Assembly (NCBI GenBank): GCA_944385925.1
Contig: CALWZE010000080.1
Location: 1-48,280 of the forward strand
Source: an uncultured Clostridia bacterium
GTDB taxonomy: Bacteria > Bacillota > Clostridia > Oscillospirales > Ruminococcaceae
Reading direction: 5' to 3'
Length of the DNA: 48,280 nucleotides
Shown: positions 25,494 through 33,703 of the stretch, in pieces
Numbering within the stretch: position 1 is the first letter of the stretch
Layout: each line of letters opens with the position of its first letter
The notes under the pieces: generated by a model
What the model was told of the DNA's origin: nothing
Database searches by the model: none
What the model saw: only the letters and a program-made list of their open reading frames with translations
Program-made: the position numbers and the translations under genes

Positions 25494-26837
25494 ATGCTCT
25501 CCCCGCAAAGATCCCTGGGAAGGGAGTTCATGCGGTATGCTGTGCCTTCTGTGGTTGCACAGTGGGTATTTGCACTCTATACGATGGTGGACGGAATGTT
25601 TGTCGCGCGGTGCGTCAATGACACGGCGCTTGCCGCGGTGAATCTGTCGCTGCCTTTTGTGAATTTATTTTTTGCGATTTCACTCGTTTTTGCGGTTGGA
25701 ACGTCGACGATTATCTCGGTGCGGCTGGGAAGGGGAGACGCCGAAGGGGCGAACCGCGCCTATAGTCAGAACCTTGCGGCGGTAGCGGCATTGTGTGTTC
25801 TGTTGGTACTGGCGGTTTTGCCGAACCTCGACCGGGTCGCCCGCTTTTTGGGATCGACGCCGGATACCCATGAATATGTGAAAACTTATATCGGCACCTT
25901 CACCTGCTTCAGTCCGGCATTCGTTCTGGCATATTATTTTGAAATTCTGATCAAAGCGGATGGCCGCCCAAAACTTGCAACGCTTCTTGTGACGATGGGA
26001 ACGGTACTTAATTGTTTGCTGGATTATCTGATGATGGTCGTGCTCCCATGGGGCGTGTTTGGCGCCGCGTTTGCAACCGGGCTTTCCCAACTCGGCGTTC
26101 TGATCGGCTTCTCTGTTTATTTTTTCCTGAGCGGCAAGGCGAAGCTCAGACTGACGCGGTTTCGCTTTTCACCCGGATTGGTCGGCCGGGCCTTCCGGCT
26201 CGGATTGCCGTCAGGTATTACGGACTTTTCCGCAGGTCTCATGATTTTCCTGTTTAATCACGCGATTTTGACCTGGATCAACGAAGAGGCAATCGTCAGT
26301 TACACAATTGTTGCTTATGTTAATACAATTGTGGTGATGTCGCTGACCGGCGTTGCACAGGGCATGCAGCCGTTGACCAGTTATTATTATGGACATGGCG
26401 ATACGGCAATCTGCGATAAGCTGAGAAAATATGCGTTGGTTGCGGGCACGGTTCTGGCGGCGGCGATACTGGTCCCGACCTGGCTGGGCGCTGAACAGAT
26501 TGTTGCGATTTTTGTTCCTGCCGACAAAGCGGCATTGCGCGTCTATAGTGTGGAGGTTTTCCGCATATTCAGCCTCAGCTTTCTGGTGATCGGATTCAAT
26601 GTTATTTTGAGCGGGTGGTTTACGGCAATCGAGCGGGAAAAGCCCGCCATTGTGATTTCAATTGCGCGGGGATTTGCCGTTCTGGCAATCTGCCTGTTTG
26701 GACTCGCCGCTGCTTTCGGCGGACAGGGGATCTGGTGGGCGCCGCTTGCAAGCGAATTGATTTGTGCAGCGATCAGCGCGCTGCTGTATGTACAGTTCCG
26801 ACGGTCCGGATGGCAGAAAAACAGGGCCGGGATTTGA
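25494..26837 (+). CDS. MATE family multidrug exporter, MerR-controlled
   Basis: A 447-residue, twelve-helix MATE protein (MATE transporters exchange drugs for Na+ or H+). It shows the family start (REFMRYAVPSVVAQWVFALYTMVDGMFVARCVN region) with the internal repeat in the second half (LGLPSGITDFSAGLMIFLFNHAI). The start is the ATG at 25494, after AAAGGAAAGGA. An in-frame ATG at 25443 overlaps the -10 box and cannot be in the transcript. It is directly downstream of the MerR-type promoter and the divergent BmrR-like gene. The stop overlaps the -35 box of the next MATE gene's promoter. Confidence 0.92.
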   Translation: MLSPQRSLGREFMRYAVPSVVAQWVFALYTMVDGMFVARCVNDTALAAVNLSLPFVNLFFAISLVFAVGTSTIISVRLGRGDAEGANRAYSQNLAAVAALCVLLVLAVLPNLDRVARFLGSTPDTHEYVKTYIGTFTCFSPAFVLAYYFEILIKADGRPKLATLLVTMGTVLNCLLDYLMMVVLPWGVFGAAFATGLSQLGVLIGFSVYFFLSGKAKLRLTRFRFSPGLVGRAFRLGLPSGITDFSAGLMIFLFNHAILTWINEEAIVSYTIVAYVNTIVVMSLTGVAQGMQPLTSYYYGHGDTAICDKLRKYALVAGTVLAAAILVPTWLGAEQIVAIFVPADKAALRVYSVEVFRIFSLSFLVIGFNVILSGWFTAIEREKPAIVISIARGFAVLAICLFGLAAAFGGQGIWWAPLASELICAAISALLYVQFRRSGWQKNRAGI

Positions 26838-26863
26838 CAAATCAGAGATAAATTCGCTATAAT
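26834..26863 (+). promoter_or_regulatory. Near-perfect sigma-A promoter of the second MATE gene
   Basis: TTGACA (26834-26839), 18 bases, TATAAT (26858-26863). The -35 box overlaps the stop codon of the first MATE gene. It gives a leader of about 110 bases before the next start. Confidence 0.8.
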
Positions 26864-26906
26864 CGTAACATTCGTCGGAGGACGGTCTCTCAAAAAGAAG
26901 AGATTG

Positions 26907-26956
26907 GGCCGGATAAGACACAGGTGAAATCCCTGTTGTTTTATCCGGCCTTTATT
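26907..26956 (+). terminator. Terminator-like hairpin in the leader of the second MATE gene
   Basis: GGCCGGATAA (26907-26916) pairs perfectly with TTATCCGGCC (26941-26950), with an inner ACAGG/CCTGT stem, then TTTATT. It ends the first MATE transcript and, because it lies after the promoter at 26834-26863, could also attenuate the second. Confidence 0.75.
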
Positions 26957-26980
26957 AAGGTGAGAAAGGGGAAGTTAATC

Positions 26981-28336
26981 ATGCAGAAGACGAAGAATTT
27001 TACGCAGGGACCCATATTAGGGCCGCTGATGCGTTTTACACTGCCGGTACTTGCGGCCCTCTTTTTGCAGGCTATGTACGGTGCGGTTGATCTCGCGGTG
27101 GTCGGGTGGTTTGGAACCGAAGCGGATGTTTCAGCCGTGTCTACCGGAAGCCAGATCATGCAGACCATAACCTTTGTCATAACCGGTCTTGCTATGGGGA
27201 CAACCATATTGCTTGGCCAGAAACTCGGGCAGAAAAAAGAGGATGAGGCGGGGAAGGTGATCGGCAGCTCGATCTGCCTTTTCGGCGTGCTCACCGTTTT
27301 TGTAACCGTCGCCATGCTGCTGGCGTCAGGCCCGCTTGCTTCGCTGATGCGCGCGCCGCAGGAGGCTTTCGGGAAAACGGTAGACTATGTGCGCGTCTGC
27401 TCGGCAGGCAGCATTTTTATTGTGGCTTATAATCTGCTGGGAAGTGTATTCCGGGGCCTGGGCGACTCAAAAACTCCGCTGATGGCGGTTGCGATCGCCT
27501 GCGTGTGCAATATAGCGGGCGACCTGTTTTTTGTCGCCGTGCTGGATATGGCGGCCGCGGGCGCGGCGCTTGCTACAGCGCTGTCGCAGGCGGTAAGCGT
27601 GATCATTTGCTTTTTTATCATCCGCAAACGCGGACTTCCCTTTGCTTTTTCCCGCGCGCATATTCGCTTTGAAAGAAAAATTATTTCCAAAGTTGTGCTG
27701 CTCGGTTCCCCCATCGCTTTGCAGGACCTGCTGGTCAGCGCGTCCTTCCTCGCCATTCTTGCAATCGTCAACGGGCTTGGCGTGGTCGCGTCTGCGGGTG
27801 TTGGCGTTGCAGAAAAGCTTTGTGTGTTCATCATGCTGATTCCTTCTGCCTATATGCAGTCACTTTCCGCATTCTCCGCGCAGAATATAGGGGCCGGCAA
27901 ACCACAGCGGGCTCGCCGCGCCATGGGGTATGGCATGCTCACTTCTTTTGTTTTTGGAGCCGCGGCGTTTTATTTTTCCTTTTTCCACGGCGAGGTGCTC
28001 GCGGCCTTGTTTGCCAAAGGGAATCCGGAAGTTATTACAGCCGCCGCACAGTACCTGAAAGCCTATGCAATCGACGCGCTTCTGATTTCCGTTCTTTTCT
28101 GCTTTGGCGGATACTTTAACGGCTGCGGGCGGACGCGCTTTGTGATGATTCAGGGAATCATCGGCGCTTTCGGAGTGCGCATCCCGGTCTCCTACCTGAT
28201 GAGCCGCCGGGTGCCGGTATCTCTTTTTGAGGTTGGCCTTGCAACCCCCTGTTCGACCGTTATTCAGATTTTGATCTGTGCGGTTTACTTTATCTGGCTG
28301 GTTCGCTCGCCGGAACGGGAACGGGCGGCGCTTTAA
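26981..28336 (+). CDS. Second MATE family exporter
   Basis: A 451-residue MATE protein, distinct from the first (typical segments: FTQGPILGPLMRFTLPVLAALFLQAMYGAVDLAVVGWFG near residues 5-44 and a second-half repeat starting VVLLGSPIALQDLLVS). The start is the ATG at 26981, after GAAAGGGGAAG. An in-frame GTG at 26924 lies inside the terminator-like hairpin and is unlikely. It has its own consensus promoter and a structured leader, so it need not follow the MerR control of the first gene. The substrate cannot be predicted. Confidence 0.92.
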   Translation: MQKTKNFTQGPILGPLMRFTLPVLAALFLQAMYGAVDLAVVGWFGTEADVSAVSTGSQIMQTITFVITGLAMGTTILLGQKLGQKKEDEAGKVIGSSICLFGVLTVFVTVAMLLASGPLASLMRAPQEAFGKTVDYVRVCSAGSIFIVAYNLLGSVFRGLGDSKTPLMAVAIACVCNIAGDLFFVAVLDMAAAGAALATALSQAVSVIICFFIIRKRGLPFAFSRAHIRFERKIISKVVLLGSPIALQDLLVSASFLAILAIVNGLGVVASAGVGVAEKLCVFIMLIPSAYMQSLSAFSAQNIGAGKPQRARRAMGYGMLTSFVFGAAAFYFSFFHGEVLAALFAKGNPEVITAAAQYLKAYAIDALLISVLFCFGGYFNGCGRTRFVMIQGIIGAFGVRIPVSYLMSRRVPVSLFEVGLATPCSTVIQILICAVYFIWLVRSPERERAAL

Positions 28337-28381
28337 AGCGCGCGGTCCGCAGTCAAATTGAATGCCGGCAGATGATTAGAA

Positions 28382-28420
28382 ATCGCCCCCCGCGGTTACA
28401 ATAACGCGGGGGGCGATATT
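28382..28420 (+). terminator. 13-bp GC hairpin after the second MATE gene, covering the next gene's ribosome binding site
   Basis: ATCGCCCCCCGCG (28382-28394) and CGCGGGGGGCGAT (28405-28417) form a perfect stem around a ten-base loop, then ATTT. The only Shine-Dalgarno-like sequence of the next gene, GGGGGG at 28408-28413, is in the 3' arm. Confidence 0.75.
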
Positions 28421-28421
28421 T

Positions 28422-29291
28422 ATGAAGAATTATTTCAGCGGGATGTATTTTAAGCAGCGCGGTCAAAACGGAACGGTGGCGCTAATCCCGGCGATCCATT
28501 GTACCGCGGATGGGCGCAAACGGGGATCTATCCAGCTTGTGACCGAACAGGAAAATCACTGCATTTGGCTGGATGGGCAGCCGGTTCAGAACAAAAAGGG
28601 AGAATATCTGCTGGCGGACAGCCGGTTTTCCAGCCGGGGCGTCCATCTTGAGGCCGCATCGGATGGGATAATTGCAGCGGGTGACCTTCGTTTCCGAAAT
28701 CTGACCGAACCGCAGACAGACGCCATGGGGGCATTGCGCCTGCTGCCTTTTCTCGAATGCCGCCATGCGGTGTACAGCATGCGCCATGCCGTAGACGGGT
28801 GTCTGACCATTAATGGGAAAACCTATTTTTTTGACGGCGGCGAGGGATATATGGAAGGGGACGCGGGACGGTCTTTTCCGCGAAAATACCTTTGGACACA
28901 ATGCCTGTTTGGGCGCGGCTCGGTGATGATTTCGGCGGCTGAAATTCCCTATCTTGGCATGCGCTTTACCGGCGTGCTGGCTATGCTGCTCTATCAGGGC
29001 AAACAGTATCGGCTGGCATCCGATTGCGGCGCCCACATTGTCCATTTGGAACAGGGGCGGATTGCGATCCGGCAGAAAAATCTCTTTCTGAGCGCGGAAC
29101 TGCTGTCTCAGGGAGGCGCACCCCTGAAAGCGCCGCGGTCCGGCGCGATGACAAGAACCATACGCGAACAGCTTCGCTGCTGCGCGCGCTATCGCTTTGC
29201 AAAGGATGGCCGGACTCTATTTGCATTTGAAAGCAACCGAGCAAGCTTTGAATCGGAATGGGGAACAGAATCGGCACACGTAAGAAACTAA
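28422..29291 (+). CDS. Tocopherol cyclase-like family protein
   Basis: A 289-residue soluble protein that matches, by eye, the bacterial tocopherol cyclase-like family. It begins YFSGMYFKQRG (family pattern YFKGWYFK) and has GYMEGDAGRSFPRKYLWTQC near residues 140-160 plus many beta strands. Plant members cyclise tocopherol precursors. Firmicutes do not make tocopherol, so the substrate here is unknown, and a lipocalin-like lipid-binding or modifying role is only a possibility. The ATG at 28422 is supported by the conserved N-terminus, but it lies just four bases after a very stable hairpin containing the only ribosome binding site. No close functional partner is evident. Confidence 0.78.
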   Translation: MKNYFSGMYFKQRGQNGTVALIPAIHCTADGRKRGSIQLVTEQENHCIWLDGQPVQNKKGEYLLADSRFSSRGVHLEAASDGIIAAGDLRFRNLTEPQTDAMGALRLLPFLECRHAVYSMRHAVDGCLTINGKTYFFDGGEGYMEGDAGRSFPRKYLWTQCLFGRGSVMISAAEIPYLGMRFTGVLAMLLYQGKQYRLASDCGAHIVHLEQGRIAIRQKNLFLSAELLSQGGAPLKAPRSGAMTRTIREQLRCCARYRFAKDGRTLFAFESNRASFESEWGTESAHVRN

Positions 29292-29381
29292 ATTGTATGG
29301 GCAAAATGCAGCTCGGGGTAACTCGACTAGCCGGTTGTCGAATATACCGAAAAAGCCAAAATGAACCGCTCTGCACACTTG

Positions 29382-29410
29382 TTGACACCTGTTCGCACAA
29401 ATTGTACCAT
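29382..29410 (+). promoter_or_regulatory. Promoter of the lipoprotein gene
   Basis: TTGACA (29382-29387), 17 bases, TACCAT (29405-29410), 52 bases before the ATG. Confidence 0.6.
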
Positions 29411-29462
29411 ATTAAAGAAGCTTTTCATATAGCGCGGGACAACTGGGGGCAGGGAGAAGAGA

Positions 29463-30632
29463 ATGAGAATAAGCAGGGCGGCGAAAACGGTTTTGCTCAT
29501 TTTGGCAGTGGCGAGTCTGCTTTTGCTGACAGGATGCGTCACTAAATACGAGCGGGAGGATATTGAAACGTTCGTGCGCGAAAACTATCGCCTGCGAGAC
29601 TTTGAAGTTGCGCGGCAGAGCGTCCCGATTCAGGACCAGGAGGGATATACAGACCAATACTGGCAGGTTACCATGACCGATGGAAGCGGGGTGGTATTCG
29701 GGGTTTTGGACGACTACTTCTGGGGGATGGAAGCCACGACTAATATGCTGCGCTGTGATTATGAAGATGTCATGCTCCTTCATCTTGCGGAAAGCTACGC
29801 CGGATTTGACCAGGTGCAGATAAAGCATTCCAGAGAAGAAGGACTTACATATGCGGAACTGATTGCGGGGTACGGGACGCGTGCGGAACTGAGCGCCCGG
29901 TTTGAAGAGCTGATGGATTTTCGAGACTATGTTCTGCAAACAGGTTATACTGTGGAGCACAGTATGCGGGTGCGGTTTGAAATGGAGTCTGAGCTGAGAA
30001 GCCGTATGCAGGGAGAAGGCGAGCTGTCCTATACGGTGACGGACGGCGATTATACCGCGACATTGACAAGCCTGGATCAGTCGGCGTTTGAAGAAGCAAC
30101 GGGAAGATTTGTGCGCGCTTGTGTGGATTACAGGCTCATGAGCCAACTGGAGGATTTTACCGAAGAGGAAATCCAGTCGGCGCTGGAAGGCAGCATGTAC
30201 AGGCTCGGTATTTATCCGGACGAAGACCAAGCCGCGGCGCCGCGGATGTACGAGGCTCTCTCCGCCAGCAATTACGCTTACGGCGTTAGCTTTGGAACGC
30301 TGTATGAGGTTTTGCGCCGTGAGAATCTGGCGGTATGGGGGGACAGCTGGCATTATGGTTTTACCGGCCTTGACGGCGCGGCTTATGAGGTTTCCTATGA
30401 TTTTTATGCCAAGAATCCCGCACTGCCCGAGGCGCCGAATTACTACTATTATCTGCGCAACGGCGAACAAATATGGATGGACCACTATTTTTATAATCAT
30501 TTTACAGAGTTGCAGGTAAAAGAAATGACCGGCCTGTCCCTGTATATCGGTCAATGGCCGGAAGTACAGGAAACCCGGCAGACGGATCGGCTTTACGGAA
30601 ATAAGAAGAATTTGTCCGAAATCCTGGAATAA
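29463..30632 (+). CDS. Lipoprotein of unknown function
   Basis: The 389-residue product has a lipoprotein signal (KTVLLILAVASLLLLTGC, Cys ~25) and a long mature part rich in Glu, Tyr and Asp. I recognise no family. The region has no further membrane helix, so it should be a protein anchored on the outer face of the membrane. Charged helices alternate with Tyr-rich strands (EVSYDFYAKNP, YYYYLRNGEQIW). GGGAGAAGAG precedes the ATG. It has its own promoter and is followed by a GC-rich structured gap before feoA, so a link to iron transport is possible only by position. Confidence 0.85.
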   Translation: MRISRAAKTVLLILAVASLLLLTGCVTKYEREDIETFVRENYRLRDFEVARQSVPIQDQEGYTDQYWQVTMTDGSGVVFGVLDDYFWGMEATTNMLRCDYEDVMLLHLAESYAGFDQVQIKHSREEGLTYAELIAGYGTRAELSARFEELMDFRDYVLQTGYTVEHSMRVRFEMESELRSRMQGEGELSYTVTDGDYTATLTSLDQSAFEEATGRFVRACVDYRLMSQLEDFTEEEIQSALEGSMYRLGIYPDEDQAAAPRMYEALSASNYAYGVSFGTLYEVLRRENLAVWGDSWHYGFTGLDGAAYEVSYDFYAKNPALPEAPNYYYYLRNGEQIWMDHYFYNHFTELQVKEMTGLSLYIGQWPEVQETRQTDRLYGNKKNLSEILE

Positions 30633-30707
30633 AAGCCGAATCGGCAAGCCGGAAAAAGGCGGCGGGATCCCCCGGCGAAGCGAGCGGGCAATCCGGCTAA
30701 GACGCTA

Positions 30708-30736
30708 TTGACAAACGGATTAGGGCGTGCTAACGT
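30708..30736 (+). promoter_or_regulatory. Possible promoter of the feo operon
   Basis: TTGACA (30708-30713), 17 bases, TAACGT (30731-30736) preceded by an extended -10 TGC. A hairpin CCGGAAA/TTTCCGG follows at 30783-30799 in the leader. No clear Fur box was seen. Confidence 0.45.
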
Positions 30737-30821
30737 ACAAATGAACTAAAAAAGGGATTTTGAGGAGAAGTTTGACGGAAGGCCGGAAAGTTTTTCCGGG
30801 TAAGATGGCAGGAGGATAAGG

Positions 30822-31061
30822 ATGACGCTGGACGAACTGCCGGTTGGCAGATCGGCTGTAATAAAAGCCGTGCGCGGACAGGGCTCCCTGCGACTGCGGC
30901 TGCTGGATATGGGATTGATTCCCCGCACAAAGGTCACCATGCAAAAGGTCGCGCCGATGGGTGATCCGATCGAAATCATGGTTCGCGGATACGAACTGAC
31001 GCTGCGCATAGAGGATGCAAAAAATATCGATATTGAGCCGGAAACGGGGGACAAGGTATGA
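30822..31061 (+). CDS. feoA: Ferrous iron transport protein FeoA
   Basis: FeoA is a small SH3-like protein that works with FeoB in Fe2+ uptake. The 79-residue product starts MTLDELPVGRSAVIKAVRG and has the family RLLDMGLIPRTKVTM and GDPIEIMVRGYELTLR segments. AGGAGG lies six bases before the ATG. It overlaps feoB by four bases (ATGA). It is first in a three-gene unit with feoB and a Cys-rich membrane protein. Confidence 0.95.
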   Translation: MTLDELPVGRSAVIKAVRGQGSLRLRLLDMGLIPRTKVTMQKVAPMGDPIEIMVRGYELTLRIEDAKNIDIEPETGDKV

Positions 31062-33061
31062 TTTTTGCGCTTGCCGGAAATCAGAATTGCGGAAAAACCA
31101 CCCTGTTCAACGCACTGACCGGCTCAAATCAGCATGTCGGCAATTTCCCCGGCGTAACGGTTGACCAGAAGATGGGGGATATACGGGGTCAGAAGGACTG
31201 CGCGGTGGTGGACCTGCCGGGCATCTATTCCATACGGCCCTATACGCAGGAGGAGATCGTTTCCCGCGATTTCATTTTGAACGAAAAACCGGACGGTATT
31301 ATAAATATCGTTGACGCCACAAACATAGAGCGCAATCTCTATCTTACATTACAGCTGTTGGAACTGCGTATCCCGATGGTGTTGGCGCTGAATATGATGG
31401 ACGAGGTGCGCGCCAATGGCGGCACGATCGATGTGGGCCTGATGAGCGAATCTCTCGGCATACCGGTAGTGCCGATCAGCGCCGCAAAAGGCGAGGGCGT
31501 TTCCGAGCTGATCGACAAGATGATCGCGACGGCCAGAAACCGTGTTTTTCCCGCTGTGACCGACTTTTGCGAAGGGGCGGTGCACCGCTGCATTCACGCG
31601 GTCGCGCATTTGATCGAGGATCATGCGGAACGGGCGGGGATATCCGCGAGATTCTGCGCCACAAAATTGATTGAAGGGGACGACGAACTGGCGCGCAGGC
31701 TGGAACTCGATCAGAATGAGTTGGAAATGATCGAGCACAGCATAGTGGAAATGGAAAGCGAGACCGGTTTTGACCGCAATGAAGCGCTTGCGGACATGCG
31801 GTACACCTTTATTGAAAAAGTGGTAGATGCGTCGGTAGTCAAATGCCACGAGAGCCGGGAACATCAGCGCAGTGTGCGCATTGACCGCGTGTTAACCGGC
31901 AAATATACCGCGCTGCCGGTCTTTTTCGGCGTTATGTTCCTGGTGTTCTGGCTGACTTTCAGCGTAATTGGCCAGCGCCTTTCCGATTTATTGTCAGCCG
32001 GCATCGACGCGCTCACTGCACTTGTGGATCAGGGATTGACCGTTTACGGCATCAACCCGGTCGTCCACAGCCTGATTATCGATGGCATCTTTGCCGGTGT
32101 CGGCAGCGTGCTGAGCTTCCTGCCAATCATTGTGACGCTCTTCTTCTTCCTGTCGATTCTGGAAGATACGGGATATATGGCGCGGGTTGCGTTTGTGATG
32201 GACAAGCTCCTGCGCAAGCTGGGACTGTCCGGCCGCAGCTTTGTCCCGATGCTCATCGGCTTTGGCTGTTCGGTTCCGGCAATCATGGCGACAAGAACCC
32301 TCTCCTCCGACAGGGACCGCAAAATGACCATTTTGCTGACGCCCTTTATGAGCTGCTCGGCAAAAATACCGATTTATGCGGTGTTCTGTGCGGCCTTTTT
32401 CCCGCAAAACGCGGCGCTTGTCATGATCGGTCTTTATGCAACGGGTATTCTGCTGGCAATTGTAGTGGCGCTGCTGCTTAAAAAAACTGCGTTTCAGGGG
32501 AACCCGGTCCCGTTTGTGATGGAATTGCCGAATTACCGGCTGCCTTCAGCGCGCAGCGTTCTGCTTTTGCTGTGGGAAAAAGCGCGGGATTTTCTGGAAC
32601 GCGCCTTCACCATTATATTTTTGGCCTCAATCGTGATCTGGTTCCTGCAAACCTTTGATACCCGGCTGAACGTCGTTTCGGACAGTGCGCAGAGTTTGCT
32701 TGCAATCATCGGACAATGGATCGCACCGGTGCTGCGTCCGGCCGGCTTTGGAGACTGGCGGGTTGCAACCGCGCTGATTTCCGGCTTTACCGCCAAGGAG
32801 GCGGTTGTCAGCACGCTGGCTGTCCTGCTTGGAACCAGCGTTGCAAATCTTGGCCCGGCGCTGTCCGGACTGTTTACGCCGCTTACTGCTGCAAGCTTCC
32901 TGTTGTTTACACTGCTTTACACTCCCTGTGTTGCGGCGGTGGCGACAATTCGCCGGGAACTGCGTTCCCGCACTGCCACGATCGGGGCGGTGCTGATGCA
33001 GTGCGCGATTGCCTGGATTGTGGCGACGGCGGTTTACCAGATTGGGAGCCTGTTGGTATGA
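31058..33061 (+). CDS. feoB: Ferrous iron transporter FeoB
   Basis: Main Fe2+ importer in anaerobes, a membrane protein with a cytosolic G-protein head. The 667 residues contain GNQNCGKTTLFNALTG (G1, ~7-22), the G2 Thr in FPGVTVDQK (~31-39), DLPGIYS (G3, ~51-57) and NMMDE (G4, ~114-118). A helical GDI-like spacer follows (~170-260), then the membrane part with the two gate motifs including GFGCSVPAIMATRTL (~400-415). Length is normal for a Firmicutes FeoB. It overlaps the genes on both sides by four bases, so feoA, feoB and the small partner are coupled. In this anaerobe the unit likely supplies iron for the hydrogenase and rubrerythrin. Confidence 0.97.
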   Translation: MIFALAGNQNCGKTTLFNALTGSNQHVGNFPGVTVDQKMGDIRGQKDCAVVDLPGIYSIRPYTQEEIVSRDFILNEKPDGIINIVDATNIERNLYLTLQLLELRIPMVLALNMMDEVRANGGTIDVGLMSESLGIPVVPISAAKGEGVSELIDKMIATARNRVFPAVTDFCEGAVHRCIHAVAHLIEDHAERAGISARFCATKLIEGDDELARRLELDQNELEMIEHSIVEMESETGFDRNEALADMRYTFIEKVVDASVVKCHESREHQRSVRIDRVLTGKYTALPVFFGVMFLVFWLTFSVIGQRLSDLLSAGIDALTALVDQGLTVYGINPVVHSLIIDGIFAGVGSVLSFLPIIVTLFFFLSILEDTGYMARVAFVMDKLLRKLGLSGRSFVPMLIGFGCSVPAIMATRTLSSDRDRKMTILLTPFMSCSAKIPIYAVFCAAFFPQNAALVMIGLYATGILLAIVVALLLKKTAFQGNPVPFVMELPNYRLPSARSVLLLLWEKARDFLERAFTIIFLASIVIWFLQTFDTRLNVVSDSAQSLLAIIGQWIAPVLRPAGFGDWRVATALISGFTAKEAVVSTLAVLLGTSVANLGPALSGLFTPLTAASFLLFTLLYTPCVAAVATIRRELRSRTATIGAVLMQCAIAWIVATAVYQIGSLLV

Positions 33062-33234
33062 GTGCTGCGGATTGGGGAATTATCCTGCTGCTGACACTGG
33101 GCGTTATTTTTGCCCTGCGCCACTACTTGAAAGGAAGGAAAAACGGCTGTTCCGGCTGTGCGGGTGGCTGTCAGAGCTGTGCCGAAGCCTGCCGGTGCGC
33201 TGAGAGCAAGCGGCAGAAAAAGGAAACATTATAA
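33058..33234 (+). CDS. FeoB-associated Cys-rich membrane protein
   Basis: A 58-residue protein with one N-terminal membrane helix (WGIILLLTLGVIFALRHYL, ~6-24) and a Cys cluster (CSGCAGGCQSCAEACRC), six or more Cys within 17 residues. It matches the small Cys-rich proteins encoded after feoB in Clostridia and Bacteroides. The ATG overlaps the feoB stop (ATGA). The cysteines could bind iron or an iron-sulfur cluster; it may replace FeoC. Function has not been fixed for this family. Confidence 0.88.
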   Translation: MSAADWGIILLLTLGVIFALRHYLKGRKNGCSGCAGGCQSCAEACRCAESKRQKKETL

Positions 33235-33639
33235 TAAATCAAAGCAGGTTGAATGGTCTGATTCTCATTAAAATTACCTTTGCGCAAGGTTCCCGATGAC
33301 AGCGGAAGAGTTTCAATGAAGATCAGATCAGGGCGCTTTCATCACAAAGGCATCGAGAGCCGGGTTTCTTGATTTAAGTTGATTTTTTGCGCTGTCCCAA
33401 TTATTAAAAGAGCCGGCGTATGTCCGGCGCCAATTAAAAAGCGAAGCCAAAGCGGCTTCGCTTTTTGTATCCCAAAGCGGCATTTGGAGATGTGGTTCGG
33501 CAAGAAGTGGGCAGTGAGCAGAAAAAGACATAAAAAACTGCTTGTGATAAAATAAAAAACCTCCGCGTGATCCTGCTTCACAACCTGAATGGTGGAGGCT
33601 TATAAAAGGTAAATAATAAAAATTTATATTTAAAAAACC
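33235..33639. other. Intergenic stretch between feo and the MerR/AKR operon
   Basis: No gene is supported. It holds a clear terminator at 33436-33466, a small GCCGG/CCGGC hairpin near 33413-33430 and AT-rich sequence before the MerR promoter. Confidence 0.5.
33436..33466 (+). terminator. Terminator, probably of the feo operon
   Basis: AAAAAGCGAAGCC (33436-33448) and GGCTTCGCTTTTT (33454-33466) are perfect arms with a five-base loop. A and T runs on both sides allow action in both directions. Confidence 0.85.
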
Positions 33640-33670
33640 TTGACTTGGAGCTAACTCCAGGTGTTATTGT
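33640..33670 (+). promoter_or_regulatory. MerR-type promoter of the MerR/AKR operon
   Basis: TTGACT (33640-33645), 19 bases, TATTGT (33665-33670). The spacer carries the dyad TGGAG-CTAA-CTCCA (33646-33659), very close to sites of the NmlR/AdhR group of MerR regulators. Confidence 0.88.
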
Positions 33671-33703
33671 ATAATAGAAGTATGAGAATCAGGAGGCAAA
33701 GGG

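Noticed and set aside
26877-26890. ACGG-loop hairpin as a guanidine-II (mini-ykkC) riboswitch before the second MATE gene
   Set aside because: That class needs two hairpins with ACGR loops. Only one is present, with a weak five-pair stem, and the terminator hairpin that follows has a different loop.
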